The notes: generated by a model not told the origin, from the letters alone. 64,000 nucleotides of DNA from Pseudomonas sp. N3-W (GCF_024970185.1 NZ_CP103965.1:3034001-3098000); one strand, 5' to 3'; counted from the stretch's first letter, positions 52,337-61,815 are shown. Numbers and translations are program-made.

Positions 52337-52681
52337 ATGACAAACGAGCAACAAGCGCTGGCAGAAATGCCGATCTGGTTAGTGATCGTCCTCGCCTTGG
52401 TTGGTGGTGTCTCTGGTGAGATGTGGCGAGCGGACAAAGATGGGGTGAGAGGTTGGGCCTTGTTGCGGCGCCTTGCGCTTCGCTCCGGGGCCTGCATTGT
52501 CTGCGGGGTGTCGGCGATGATGCTGATGATCGGTGCGGGGATGACGATCTGGACGGCGGGCAGCTTGGGTTGCCTGACCGCAATGGCGGGTGCCGATGTT
52601 GCCATCGGCCTTTACGAACGCTGGGCCGCCAAGCGGCTGGGTGTCTGCGAAGTGCCACCCACAGGCGGCGAGCAGGGGTGA
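52337..52681 (+). CDS. Phage holin
   Basis: 114 residues. MTNEQQALAEMPIWLVIVLA is followed by membrane helices at about 12-30, 50-70 (ACIVCGVSAMMLMIGAGMTI) and 75-95 (LTAMAGADVAIGLYERWAAK). It matches the short holin-like proteins found just before terminase in Pseudomonas prophages. It would form pores that release endolysin; no endolysin lies in this window. Confidence 0.85.
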   Translation: MTNEQQALAEMPIWLVIVLALVGGVSGEMWRADKDGVRGWALLRRLALRSGACIVCGVSAMMLMIGAGMTIWTAGSLGCLTAMAGADVAIGLYERWAAKRLGVCEVPPTGGEQG

Positions 52682-52847
52682 CGCACCGGTTTGGGGCGCC
52701 GAAAACTGCCGGGGACCCTGGGCAAATTCGGGGGGCACGGGGTCGGAAACCCGCGGGAAAGTGTTAGCGGCAGGGTTGCCAGCTTACTGAAATTCAATCC
52801 ATTGAAATCGAAAGGTTCCATTGAAAAGCCGTTGAAAAGGAGGGCTT
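52682..52847. other. Possible cos region before small terminase
   Basis: 166 noncoding bases between holin and small terminase. The first 80 bases are very G-rich (GGGGGGCACGGGGTCGG). In lambda the cos site lies directly before the small terminase gene, so this is the natural place to look for one. Inference only. Confidence 0.3.
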
Positions 52848-53450
52848 ATGACAGAACCAATGTACCTGTCAAAGAGCGCCTTCGCGGCTCGGATCGGCAG
52901 GGCACCCAGCTACATCACTTGGTTGAAAAACAACAACCGCCTGGTACTGACCGCCGATGGCAAACAGGTCGATGTGACGGCCAGCGAAGCGTTGATTCGC
53001 GACACCGCTGACCCGAGCAAGACCGCCGTCGCTGACCGCCACCACCAAGACCGGCTTCAGCGTGATGTTTACAGCCAGCTATCCAGCCAGGTCGAGCCGA
53101 CTTCAACGGCTGCGCCGCCGCTCACGGTTACCCCTGCGGGGCAGCTTCCGGACTTCCAAAAAGCCCGCGCACTGCGCGAACACAACCTGGCGCAGCTCGC
53201 CGAGATCGAATTGCACAAGGCCAAGGGCTCGCTGGTCGCCATGTCAGCGGTTAAGACCGGCGCCTACAACGCCGGCCGCATGCTGCGCGATCAGCTGTTG
53301 GGTATGCCCCCGCAGCTCGCTCCCGAACTGGCATCCATGACCGATCCTTGGGAAATCGAAAAACACCTCACGGCGGCGATCCGTCGCTCGCTGGAAGACG
53401 CTGAACGCATGTCTTCAGCGGATATTGAACACGCACTGACCACGAGCTAA
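52848..53450 (+). CDS. Small terminase subunit (gpNu1-like)
   Basis: 200 residues. The N-terminal helix-turn-helix 'YLSKSAFAARIGRAPSYITW', then L-K-N-N-N-R, binds DNA. The C-terminal half has the coiled-coil pattern 'RALREHNLAQLAEIELHKAK', G-S-L-V and ends in T-T-S. This is the lambda Nu1-like recognition subunit. GGAGGGCTT precedes the ATG. Confidence 0.85.
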   Translation: MTEPMYLSKSAFAARIGRAPSYITWLKNNNRLVLTADGKQVDVTASEALIRDTADPSKTAVADRHHQDRLQRDVYSQLSSQVEPTSTAAPPLTVTPAGQLPDFQKARALREHNLAQLAEIELHKAKGSLVAMSAVKTGAYNAGRMLRDQLLGMPPQLAPELASMTDPWEIEKHLTAAIRRSLEDAERMSSADIEHALTTS

Positions 53451-53454
53451 GCCC

Positions 53455-55470
53455 ATGCCCACGGAAATTCCCGACGGTGCAGAGGTGTACCGCGAGGCGT
53501 ATTTCCGTGGGCTACGGCCCGACCCGGATGTCTGGATCGACCAGTGGGCCGACGAGTACATGCGCATCCCGCGTGACACCGGCGCCGCTGAGCCCGGCCA
53601 GTACCGCACCTCGCGTACACCGTATGCCCGCGAGCCCATGCGTTGTCTGTCACCGGCTCACCCCTGCAAGCGCGTGATCACCATGGTCGCGTCGCAGCTC
53701 ATGAAAACCCAGATCGGTCTGAACTGGATCGGCGGCCTGATGCACATGGCGCCATCGAATATCTTGGCGCTGCTGCCAAGCCTGGGTCTGGCCAAACGAG
53801 TGTCCTCGCGGATCGGCAAAACGATCAAGGCGACGCCGGTACTGCGCGAACGTGTGGCGGCCAACCGCTCGCGGGATTCGCGCAACACCATGGACACCAA
53901 GGAGTTCGAGGGCGGCACGTTGTACGTTACCACCGCCGGTTCAGCAGCAAACTTATCGGAGCTATCGGCGCGCTACGTGTACGGCGACGAGATCGACCGT
54001 TGGGAAGTGGACATCGGCGAGGAGGGCGACCCCATCGAGCTGGCGGAAACCAGGGGCAGTACCTTTGGCCGCAACGCCAAGTTCTACTTCTCCAGCTCGC
54101 CGACGATCAAGGGTGCGTCGCGGATCTCCGACCTGTTCGATGGCAGCGACCAGCGTCACTACTACGTGCCATGCCCGAGCTGTGGACACATGCAGACCCT
54201 TGAGTGGGAGCGCTTGCACTACTCAGCGGATTACAGCGTCGTGCATTACCAGTGCGCCGGTCCTGACTGTGACGTGCTGATTGAGGAATACCACAAGGGC
54301 GAGATGCTCGCTAACGGCGAGTGGCGTGCCCATGCCGAGGGCGACGGCGAGACCGTTGGTTTCCACCTCAACGCGTTGTATTCGCCGCTCGGCTGGATGG
54401 ACTGGAAGTCGCTGGCCAAGCAATTCGAGAAGGCGAAAAAGGCCCAGGCCAAAGGCGATCTGGAGCCCATGCAGGTGTTCTATAACACCCGCCTGGCGAA
54501 GGTTTGGGACGCGGCTCAAGAGCAGACCAAAGCGGACGTGCTGAGACAGCGGGCGCGGTTGGAAGACTTTACCCTCGGCTCGCTGCCGGCGGCAGTGATG
54601 ATGGTCACCGGTGCTGTCGATGTTCAGGCCAATCGCCTGGAGTTCTTGGCGATGGGCTGGGGGGCCGGTATGGAACGCTGGGTCGTGGACTACCAAGTAG
54701 TCTCGGGCGATCCCGCAGATGAGCGCACCTGGGCGGCGCTGGATGAATTGCTCAAGACTAAATATCGTCATCCGTGCGGTGTTGGTCTTGGCATTCTCGC
54801 GGTGGCTGTCGACTCCGGTGGTCACCACACCGATGAGGTCTACCAGTTCTGCCGCGTTCGTCGCTGGCGCAACGTCTTTGCCATCAAGGGCGCGAGCAAG
54901 CCAGGTAAACCGGTCATCGCTCAGCGGCCATCGATGGTCGATGTGACCTGGAAGGGCCAGACCGAACGCAACGGTGCCGAGCTTTGGTTCGTCGGCACCG
55001 ACACCGCGAAGGACTGGATCTACAACCGTTACCCGTTCGAGTCAGGTCCGGGCGCATTGCACTTCGCCAATGACCTGCCGGACGACTTCTTTGACCAGTG
55101 CGTCGCGGAGCGCAAGGTCGCCCGCTATGTACGGGGCCACAAACGCATCGAGTGGGTCAAAGGCAAGGCCGAGCGTAACGAAGCGCTCGACCTGATGGTG
55201 TATTGCCTGGCCATGGCGCATTACTTGGGCCTGAATCGCTACAAGGAACACGACTGGGAGCGTGTGCGTCAGTCCCTGGCACAGTCCGGATTGTTTGACG
55301 ACGCTCTGGGCATCAAGCCTGTTCAAGGTGAACGAGTCGATAGACCTGGTCCAGCAACACCTGCTCGGCAACCGGCTCCACCACCCGCTGTTCCGGTTGT
55401 GCAAACGCGCCCGGCAGCAACACCACCTCAACGCCGCAGCTCCACCAGCGGTTACTTGAAGAGACGCTGA
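53455..55470 (+). CDS. Large terminase subunit (lambda gpA family)
   Basis: 671 residues. The ATPase part includes 'CKRVITMVASQLMKTQIGLN' (adenine/Walker A region), 'SARYVYGDEIDRW' (Walker B) and 'KFYFSSSPTIKGASRISDLF' (motif III). A Cys4-type finger 'CPSCGHMQ' follows, and the nuclease half contains 'MMVTGAVDVQANRLE' with the metal-binding Asp and 'GILAVAVDSGGHHTDEVYQF'. The Pro-rich end (about 625-660) is probably flexible. It cuts and pumps DNA into proheads. Confidence 0.94.
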   Translation: MPTEIPDGAEVYREAYFRGLRPDPDVWIDQWADEYMRIPRDTGAAEPGQYRTSRTPYAREPMRCLSPAHPCKRVITMVASQLMKTQIGLNWIGGLMHMAPSNILALLPSLGLAKRVSSRIGKTIKATPVLRERVAANRSRDSRNTMDTKEFEGGTLYVTTAGSAANLSELSARYVYGDEIDRWEVDIGEEGDPIELAETRGSTFGRNAKFYFSSSPTIKGASRISDLFDGSDQRHYYVPCPSCGHMQTLEWERLHYSADYSVVHYQCAGPDCDVLIEEYHKGEMLANGEWRAHAEGDGETVGFHLNALYSPLGWMDWKSLAKQFEKAKKAQAKGDLEPMQVFYNTRLAKVWDAAQEQTKADVLRQRARLEDFTLGSLPAAVMMVTGAVDVQANRLEFLAMGWGAGMERWVVDYQVVSGDPADERTWAALDELLKTKYRHPCGVGLGILAVAVDSGGHHTDEVYQFCRVRRWRNVFAIKGASKPGKPVIAQRPSMVDVTWKGQTERNGAELWFVGTDTAKDWIYNRYPFESGPGALHFANDLPDDFFDQCVAERKVARYVRGHKRIEWVKGKAERNEALDLMVYCLAMAHYLGLNRYKEHDWERVRQSLAQSGLFDDALGIKPVQGERVDRPGPATPARQPAPPPAVPVVQTRPAATPPQRRSSTSGYLKRR

Positions 55471-55471
55471 T

Positions 55472-55678
55472 ATGTCATTTACCCAGAAGCACCTCGACGC
55501 GGTTGAGGCGGCCATCGCTCGCGGTGAGAAAACCGTGCGCTATACCGACCGCACCGTGGAGTACCGCACCGTCGATGAGCTGCTCAAGGCTCGCGAAGAA
55601 ATTCGCTCGTCACTGGTCAACGCCGCCGGACCGCGCTCGCGTGTGGTTCGGCTGTACCACGGAGGCAAAGGACTCTAA
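55472..55678 (+). CDS. Head-tail joining protein gpW
   Basis: 68 residues. It has the gpW pattern: 'HLDAVEAAIARGEKTVRYTD', then 'VEYRTVDELLKAREEIRSSL'. In lambda gpW plugs the head after packaging. It is one base after the terminase gene and overlaps the portal gene start (TAATG). Confidence 0.9.
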   Translation: MSFTQKHLDAVEAAIARGEKTVRYTDRTVEYRTVDELLKAREEIRSSLVNAAGPRSRVVRLYHGGKGL

Positions 55679-57156
55679 TGGCTCGCTATCCGACGCTGAC
55701 CCGTAACGGATTCGTGTTGCCGTCGAACATCAAGGCCAGTAACGAAGGCGCCGGGGAGGGCCGTCGTTCCACTGGCTGGGATGCACCTGACAACGGGATC
55801 AACAGCATCAACACCCCGGCCCTGCGTAACCTTCGGTCGCGATCACGGGCGGCGGTTCGCAACGACCCGTATGCCTACAACGTCATCGACAAGCGCGTCA
55901 GCAACCTGATCGGCACCGGGATCAACCCCCGGCCAAAAACCGAAGACGTTGAACTGCGCAAGTTCTTGCAGGAGCTGTGGGAAGACTGGGTCGATGAGTC
56001 GGACGCCGATGACCGCACCGACTTTTACGGTCAGCAGGCGCTGATTGCCCGCACCGTCGAAACCTCGGGCGAGTGTTTTGTCCGCTTGCGGCCACGCGGT
56101 ATGGATGAAGGCCTCGCCGTGCCGTTGCAGATCCAGGCACTGGCGCCGGAGTTCGTCCCGCACGACAAGTACGAGACGACCAAAAACGGCAACACCATCC
56201 GCGCCGGGATCGAGTTCACCCCCGGTGGCAAACGGGTGGCGTACTGGATGTACCTGTCGCACCCGCGTGACGCTTCGTCGTTGAACGCCGGCTACAACCA
56301 ACTGGTGCGTGTGCCGGCCGCCCAGGTGCTGCACATTTTCGAACCGCTGGAGCCGGGCCAGCTGCGCGGCGTGCCGCGATTGTCACCGGTGTTGAAGCGT
56401 CTGCGCAGCCTCGACAACTACGACGACGCGGTGCTGTTTCGGCAGGAGGTGGCGAACCTTTTCGCCGGCTTCATCAAGCGCCCGGCGCCGGACTCAGGGC
56501 CGCAGCCAAGAGATCCAGTCACCGGCCAGCCGTTGAACCTTGACCGCGACGGCTTCACGCCGATGGTGGCGCTGGAGCCCGGCACCATGCAGGAGCTGGG
56601 GCCAGGTGAAGAGGTAGAGTTCTCCAAGCCGCCGGACGCAGGCAACAACTACCCGGACTTCATGCGACAGCAACTGATGGCTGCGGCAGCGGGCACCGGC
56701 ACACCGTACGAGATCCTCACCGGTGATATGCGCGAGGTCAATGACCCGGCGTTGCGTGTGGTCCTCAACGAATTTCGGCGCCGGCTGGAGCAACTGCAGT
56801 TCAGCGTATACGTGCACCAGCTCTGCCGTCCGGTCCGTGCGGCGTGGATGGACATGGCCGTGCTGTCGGGTGTCCTGGTGCTGGACGACTACGCCCAGCG
56901 CCGCCGCGAGTACCTGCGCACGCGTTGGGTGCCGCAAGGCTGGGCCTACATCCAGCCGGTGCAGGACGTCCAGGCGCGGCGGATGGAAGTGCAAGCGGGC
57001 TTCGCTTCACGCAGTGAGATGGTCCTGCGCACCGGCTACGACGCCGAAACGGTGGATGCGGAAAACGCCGCCGACCTGGCGCGGGCCACGGCCTTGGGCC
57101 TCAACTACAACACCCTCGACGCCGTCGAAACAAACGACGACAAGGAGCAACCATGA
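55678..57156 (+). CDS. Portal protein (lambda gpB family)
   Basis: 492 residues. Family features: 'STGWDAPDNGINSINTPALR', 'RNDPYAYNVIDKRVSNLIGT', G-I-N, 'QALIARTVETSGECFVRLRP' and 'ALEPGTMQELGPGEEVEFSK'. Twelve copies form the channel at one prohead vertex. Overlaps the protease gene by 4 bases. Confidence 0.94.
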   Translation: MARYPTLTRNGFVLPSNIKASNEGAGEGRRSTGWDAPDNGINSINTPALRNLRSRSRAAVRNDPYAYNVIDKRVSNLIGTGINPRPKTEDVELRKFLQELWEDWVDESDADDRTDFYGQQALIARTVETSGECFVRLRPRGMDEGLAVPLQIQALAPEFVPHDKYETTKNGNTIRAGIEFTPGGKRVAYWMYLSHPRDASSLNAGYNQLVRVPAAQVLHIFEPLEPGQLRGVPRLSPVLKRLRSLDNYDDAVLFRQEVANLFAGFIKRPAPDSGPQPRDPVTGQPLNLDRDGFTPMVALEPGTMQELGPGEEVEFSKPPDAGNNYPDFMRQQLMAAAAGTGTPYEILTGDMREVNDPALRVVLNEFRRRLEQLQFSVYVHQLCRPVRAAWMDMAVLSGVLVLDDYAQRRREYLRTRWVPQGWAYIQPVQDVQARRMEVQAGFASRSEMVLRTGYDAETVDAENAADLARATALGLNYNTLDAVETNDDKEQP

Positions 57157-58303
57157 GCAAACCAGCGCTACCGCGCATTTATAACCGGGCGGGCCAGCGG
57201 GTCCAGGTGCAGGACAAATCCTGGTACACGCTGCAAGCCAGTGGCGAGACCACCGAGCGGGTCGTTGAGGTGTTCGTCTACGGCGAGATCGGTGCCTGGG
57301 GCATCACCGCCAATCAGTTCGTGCAAGATCTACGCGCCATGGACGACGGCGTCTCAGAGGTAGTCGCCGCGTTCAACAGCGTGGGTGGCGACTTGTTCGA
57401 CGGCATGGCCATGCACAACGCCTTGAAGCGCCTTGGCGCTCGTTGCACCGGGCGGATTGATGCCTTGGCTGCAGTGCAGCCAGCGTGGCAGTGTGCGGCG
57501 CACACAAGGTGGTCATCGCAGCCAACGCCATGTTGATGATTCATAACCCATGGACCTATGCGTCAGGCGATGCCGAGGACTTCCGCAAGGTGGCCGATGT
57601 TCTCGATCAGACCATGGAGGCCATCATCGCGGCCTACAAGTCCAAGGCGCCGGACATCGACGAGGCTGAACTGCGGCGGCTGGTCGCCGCTGAAACCTGG
57701 CTGACCGCCAATGAGGCGGTGGCCTTGGGCCTGGCCGATGAAGTCGGTGACGGCATCAAGGTCAAAGCCTGCCTCGGCCAGGGTGGCGTGCTGCAGCGAT
57801 ACCAACACGCACCGGCTGAGCTGCTGGCGCAACTCGACGAACCACCTGAGCCGGATCCGGACCTGGAGCCGATTGATCCGCCGACACCGCCCACCGTTGA
57901 CGCTGCCGCCTTGGCGTTGCTGATCACCAACCGTTGTACAGAGGCTGGCATTAGCAACCTGGTCGCGCCGCTGCTCAGTTCAACCCAGCTTGCAAGTGAG
58001 GCCGCCGTGCACGCTGGCCTGACCCGTGCCAAAGCAGTGAATGATCTCTGTGTCGCCGCACGGCTGCCGGAATTCAGCGCCGAATACGTGGCTGCCGGTC
58101 TGGACGCAGCGGCGGTGCGGGCGCGTCTGTTCGACAAGCTCGTGGGCAGCGGCAAGGGCTTCGAGATCGACAGCAGCCTGCCACTGGACACGGACCCGCC
58201 GCCCAAGGTACAGGCCAAACAAATCGACCAGCCATCTATCTGGGCATCCCGGCAGGCCGCCCAAACCGGCAAGCCCAAATCTGCTACAGGAGCAAGAGCA
58301 TGA
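57153..58303 (+). pseudogene. Prohead protease (S49/ClpP-like) with frameshift
   Basis: The first frame (57153-57536) reads 'VEVFVYGEIGAWGITANQFV', then 'VVAAFNSVGGDLFDGMAMHN' and ends after a wrong tail. The correct continuation 'VAVCGAHKVVIAANAMLMIH', N-P-W is in another frame to 58303. At 57468-57481 the bases GCTGCAGTGCAGCC lack one base against the expected A-A-S-A-A-S-V. The whole span is 1151 bases, one less than 384 codons. The break is just before the catalytic serine. This is either a true mutation, which would disable head maturation, or a sequencing error. Confidence 0.85.
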
Positions 58304-58644
58304 CCATTCAAACTGAACCGATGCACGCAGGCGAATTTCTCCTGTCGGAAGCGCCCGGCACTATTTCCCGCGAAGCCATCAACGTGGCGGCAGGCCCCGC
58401 GCTGGAGCCGGGGCAGATCCTAGGTCTGGTAGCCGCCACTGGCGAGTTTGCACCGTACAACCCGACCGCCGAAGACGGCAGCGAAAACCCGGTTGCCATT
58501 CTCTACGGGCCGCTGGGTCAATCGGATGTCGTGCGCCGTGGTCGTGCGGTGGTGCGTCTGGCCGAGGTCAGCGAAGAGCACCTCACCGGCCTGGATCCGG
58601 CCGCCGAAAAGGCACTGGCCACCCACTTCCTGATCGTCCGCTAA
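58300..58644 (+). CDS. Head decoration protein (gpD family)
   Basis: 114 residues: 'MHAGEFLLSEAPGTISREAI', 'LEPGQILGLVAATGEFAPYN' and 'GRAVVRLAEVSEEHLTGLDP'. It is the trimer that stabilises the expanded capsid, as in lambda gpD. It overlaps the end of the protease gene by 4 bases. Confidence 0.92.
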   Translation: MTIQTEPMHAGEFLLSEAPGTISREAINVAAGPALEPGQILGLVAATGEFAPYNPTAEDGSENPVAILYGPLGQSDVVRRGRAVVRLAEVSEEHLTGLDPAAEKALATHFLIVR

Positions 58645-58668
58645 GGCGATCCTCACCTGATGACTCGA

Positions 58669-58689
58669 CCCGCCCAGTGCGGGTTTTTT
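58669..58689 (+). terminator. Hairpin plus T-run before capsid gene
   Basis: CCCGC-CCAGT-GCGGG then six T, 19 bases before the capsid start. An almost identical element lies at 61778-61798. It may limit read-through or stabilise the upstream mRNA. Confidence 0.75.
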
Positions 58690-58708
58690 GCTTTCTGGAG
58701 ATAGCTAC

Positions 58709-59704
58709 ATGGCTAGCATTGAAATTTTTAACGATGACGCGTTTTCGGTCTCTTCCCTGACCGCCGCCATCAACGAACAGGAATACCTGCCGGGCCGCAT
58801 CAGCAGCCTCGGTCTGTTTCGGGAGGAGGGCATCACAACCCTGACCGTGCAAATCGAAAAGGACGGCGACACCCTGGCGCTGGTGCCAGCCGGAGAGCGT
58901 GGTACGTCCGGTCTGGTGGTCAGTGGCAGCAAGCGCAACATGATCCCGTTCAACACCGTGCACCTGCCGCAACGCTTCGCCATCAAGGCCGATGAAATTC
59001 AAGGTATTCGCGCCTTCGGCACTCGTTCGGAATTGCAATCGGTCCAAGACGTCGTCAATAAACGCTTGGCTAAATGCCGTCGGCAACTCGACGTAACTCA
59101 TGAGTTCCAGCGGATGGGCGCGCTGAATGGTCAGATCCTCGACGCAGACGGCAAGACCGTCCTGTTAGACCTTTATAAGACTTTCGACGTGAAGCGCAAA
59201 AAGCTGTCCATGGGGCTCGCCAATCCTGCTACCGAGCTGCGGGTAAAGTGTGGTGAAGCTCTGGACATGCAGGAAGATGCCCTCGGTAGTATCACCAGCA
59301 GCGGTTCCCGTGCCTTTTGCGGTAAGAACTTCTGGAACGAACTGGTCGTGCACCGTTCGGTCAAGGAAACCTACCTTAATAGCCAGCAAGCAGCGGCGTT
59401 GCGTGGCGATGCCCGCGAGAGCTTCGAGTTTGGCAGCATTGTCTGGGAACGTTATCGCGGCAAGATCGCAGGCGTGTCCTTCGTTCACGACGACAAGGCG
59501 CTGCTGATTCCCGAGGGCGTGCCGGATCTGTACATCTCCGTGTTCGCCCCGGCGGATTACATGGAAACGGTTAACACCGAAGGCGTGCCTTACTACAGCA
59601 AGATCGAACCCATGGACTTCAACAAGGGCATGGCCGGTGAGGCTCAGTCCAACCCGCTGCACATGTGCACCCGGCCACTGGCGCAGATCCTGCTGGAGCT
59701 CTGA
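58709..59704 (+). CDS. Major capsid protein (lambda gpE family)
   Basis: 331 residues from the ATG at 58709, chosen for CTGGAGATAGC upstream; the open frame reaches 58688. It is HK97-like fold family E: 'ASIEIFNDDAFSVSSLTAAI', 'REEGITTLTVQIEKDGDTLA', 'SNPLHMCTRPLAQILLEL'. It forms the head shell. Confidence 0.93.
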   Translation: MASIEIFNDDAFSVSSLTAAINEQEYLPGRISSLGLFREEGITTLTVQIEKDGDTLALVPAGERGTSGLVVSGSKRNMIPFNTVHLPQRFAIKADEIQGIRAFGTRSELQSVQDVVNKRLAKCRRQLDVTHEFQRMGALNGQILDADGKTVLLDLYKTFDVKRKKLSMGLANPATELRVKCGEALDMQEDALGSITSSGSRAFCGKNFWNELVVHRSVKETYLNSQQAAALRGDARESFEFGSIVWERYRGKIAGVSFVHDDKALLIPEGVPDLYISVFAPADYMETVNTEGVPYYSKIEPMDFNKGMAGEAQSNPLHMCTRPLAQILLEL

Positions 59705-59706
59705 CC

Positions 59707-60027
59707 ATGGGCTTTCGCGATCTGATTGCCGAGGTCGACGCGGTGGTGTTCGAAACGCTGGGTGATACCGCGCGGATCGAGGGTCGCGAGGACCCAGTGT
59801 TCGGCATGTTTGCCGCTCCCTGGTTGCAGCCGAAGCTCGGCAAGCTCAACACCGGGCTGCGAGAGCCCCGATTTGAGATTCGGGTCAGCGATTCGCAGGG
59901 TCTTGTACGCGGGCTGTTGGTCAGCATCGATTTGCCTGCCTTGGATGGCGGCGGCGATTACGACCTGCTGCAGCTGGAACCGAGCGGCGACGGTCTGGTC
60001 GCCTTGATCCTGAGGTTGCGCCCATGA
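59707..60027 (+). CDS. Head-tail joining protein, gpFII-like position
   Basis: 106 residues starting 3 bases after the capsid stop. Beta-rich: 'DAVVFETLGDTARIEGREDP', then a central 'EPRFEIRVSDSQGLVRGLLV' strand pair and a C-terminal 'GLVALILRLRP'. The family (head-tail joining, PF05354-like) completes the head after packaging. It overlaps the next gene by 4 bases. Confidence 0.8.
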   Translation: MGFRDLIAEVDAVVFETLGDTARIEGREDPVFGMFAAPWLQPKLGKLNTGLREPRFEIRVSDSQGLVRGLLVSIDLPALDGGGDYDLLQLEPSGDGLVALILRLRP

Positions 60028-60683
60028 GTGTCGGTAGCCATTTCAAACCCTCGGCCAGCGGCGGGATGATCTCCATCCAGTCCTCAGCCACAGACCTCCA
60101 AGCGTTTCAGGACTTTGCCAAGCGGATGCCCAAAGCGGCTGCGACGGCGCACCGACGCGCGATCAACAAGACGTTGGGGTGGTTACGCACCCATATTGCC
60201 CGCGCAGTCAGCCGACAGGAACGCATCGCTGCAACGGCGGTGCGTCAGCGGTTGCGCAGTTACCCGGTGTCCGGCGGGGCTTCGAGCGGCAAGCTGTGGT
60301 TTGGTTTGAACACCATTGAGTCCAGCCGGATCGGCCGGGCACGGCAGACCGGCAGAGGCGTGTCGGTAGAGGGGCGTCGTTACCAGGGGGCATTCCTGAA
60401 GAAGGTCTACGGCAACAAGCCGGACATCTGGATCCGCACCGCGAGCAAGCATTTCAACGCGGACGATTACCCCGACAGCACGGTGTCGCCGGGTGGTGGG
60501 CCGAGTTCGGGGTGGGTTGCGGAAAATGGCAGTCGATTTCCGTTGGCCAAAGCCAAAGTGTCTCTGGAACAGGCCCGTCCCCACTTTGAAAGCTGGGTAA
60601 AAAAGGCCGATGAGCGCTTGCTGGAGATCTTGAAACAGGAGCTCAACTTTGAGCTACAGAAGTACCTCAAGAGGAATGCTTAA
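60024..60683 (+). CDS. Tail protein Z-like (minor tail/tail completion)
   Basis: 219 residues, basic. 'FAKRMPKAAATAHRRAINKT', L-G-W-L and 'RQRLRSYPVSGGASSGKLWF', G-L-N are features of the prophage tail protein Z family, which helps to join and finish tails. It is followed without gap by a tail-terminator-like gene. Confidence 0.85.
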   Translation: MSVGSHFKPSASGGMISIQSSATDLQAFQDFAKRMPKAAATAHRRAINKTLGWLRTHIARAVSRQERIAATAVRQRLRSYPVSGGASSGKLWFGLNTIESSRIGRARQTGRGVSVEGRRYQGAFLKKVYGNKPDIWIRTASKHFNADDYPDSTVSPGGGPSSGWVAENGSRFPLAKAKVSLEQARPHFESWVKKADERLLEILKQELNFELQKYLKRNA

Positions 60684-61198
60684 TGTCCGACCAACCTTTT
60701 AGTCTGGACCAGCTTTATCAGGCGGTCGAGCAACATCTATCGACCCATCTGCCGGGGGTTCAGACAGTGAGTGCCTGGCCGAACATCCAAGACCGCATTG
60801 CGTTGCCGGCGGTGTTTCTGGAGCTGGCCGAGATTGAGCCAGGGTTCGACATCGGCACGGGCGAAACCACGTTGGTGTGCAAGTTCGAGGCACGCATCAT
60901 TGTGGACCCGATTCAGCCTCTTCATCAGCAGCAGGCGGTGCAACTGGCGACTCAGCTCGCGGTCCTGCTGCGGGCGCAGACCTGGGGACTGGCGGTCGAG
61001 CCGGCCGAGTTTGTTCAGGCCCTGCAGGACTGGACTCAGCCGGCGTTGGATGGCTACACCGTCTGGCTGGTGGAATGGACGCAGCAGGTGTACCTCGGTC
61101 CTGAGGAATGGCCTTGGCCTGATCAGCCGCCGGGCATGCTGCTGTTTGGGTTTAACGACGATGTCAAAGAGGACTTTGTCCCGGCGGAAGACGCATGA
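60683..61198 (+). CDS. Probable tail terminator (gpU-like)
   Basis: 171 residues, acidic. 'LDQLYQAVEQHLSTHLPGVQ' and 'IALPAVFLELAEIEPGFDIG', then a long beta stretch 'TTLVCKFEARIIVDPIQPLH'. Composition and position between the Z-like and baseplate genes fit a tail completion/terminator protein. Assigned from order and fold pattern, not exact family. Confidence 0.65.
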   Translation: MSDQPFSLDQLYQAVEQHLSTHLPGVQTVSAWPNIQDRIALPAVFLELAEIEPGFDIGTGETTLVCKFEARIIVDPIQPLHQQQAVQLATQLAVLLRAQTWGLAVEPAEFVQALQDWTQPALDGYTVWLVEWTQQVYLGPEEWPWPDQPPGMLLFGFNDDVKEDFVPAEDA

Positions 61199-61761
61199 GC
61201 GGCTACGCAGTTGCCCAGCATGACCGCATGATCGCGGGGATGGTCAAGGCGTGTTATGTGGTCGGGTTGGACTTGGCCGCCTCACCCCCAGCGTGCCGGG
61301 TATCGGATGGCGAGTGGACCAGCGCGTGGGTGCGTTGGCACAGCATTGCCGCCGGTAAGGCCCGGCACTGGCGGGCGCCGTCCATGGGCGAGCAGGGGAC
61401 GTTGGTCAGTGCCAGCGGTGACGTGTCACAAGGCACGTTCATCCCGGGCTTGTACGGTAATGCAGGACCACCGCCGGATAACCGCGATCATGTGGAAGTT
61501 TGGCGGTTTGATGATGGCGGCTCGCTGATCTACGACTGGCAGGCCAAGAGCTACAGCATCACCCTGCCGAGCGGTACGGTGACCATCAAAGTTGCCAGCA
61601 CCGAGGCGGTCGTTACGGACAGCGCCGTGAACGTCACCACCGGCAACATCAACCTGAAGGCAGCGGTGACCATCGACGGCGCGTTGCACGTCACGAAGGG
61701 CATCACCAGTGCCGGCGCGATTATCGATGCCGGCGGCAACAGCAACCACCACACGCATTAA
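61195..61761 (+). CDS. Baseplate spike protein gpV
   Basis: 188 residues. OB-fold start 'ACYVVGLDLAASPPACRVSD', then 'PSMGEQGTLVSASGDVSQGT' and a beta-helix with 'TDSAVNVTTGNINLKAAVTI', D-G. It ends in N-H-H-T-H, an iron-binding tip seen in P2-like gpV. It pierces the outer membrane. It overlaps the previous gene by 4 bases. Confidence 0.9.
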   Translation: MSGYAVAQHDRMIAGMVKACYVVGLDLAASPPACRVSDGEWTSAWVRWHSIAAGKARHWRAPSMGEQGTLVSASGDVSQGTFIPGLYGNAGPPPDNRDHVEVWRFDDGGSLIYDWQAKSYSITLPSGTVTIKVASTEAVVTDSAVNVTTGNINLKAAVTIDGALHVTKGITSAGAIIDAGGNSNHHTH

Positions 61762-61777
61762 TTTCAACTCACGACAG

Positions 61778-61798
61778 CCCGCCCAGTGCGGGTTTTTT
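61778..61798 (+). terminator. Second copy of hairpin plus T-run
   Basis: CCCGC-CCAGT-GCGGG and six T, then CATGCCTGGAGAAACAC before the next ATG. The same layout as 58669-58689 in front of the capsid gene. Confidence 0.75.
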
Positions 61799-61815
61799 CA
61801 TGCCTGGAGAAACAC

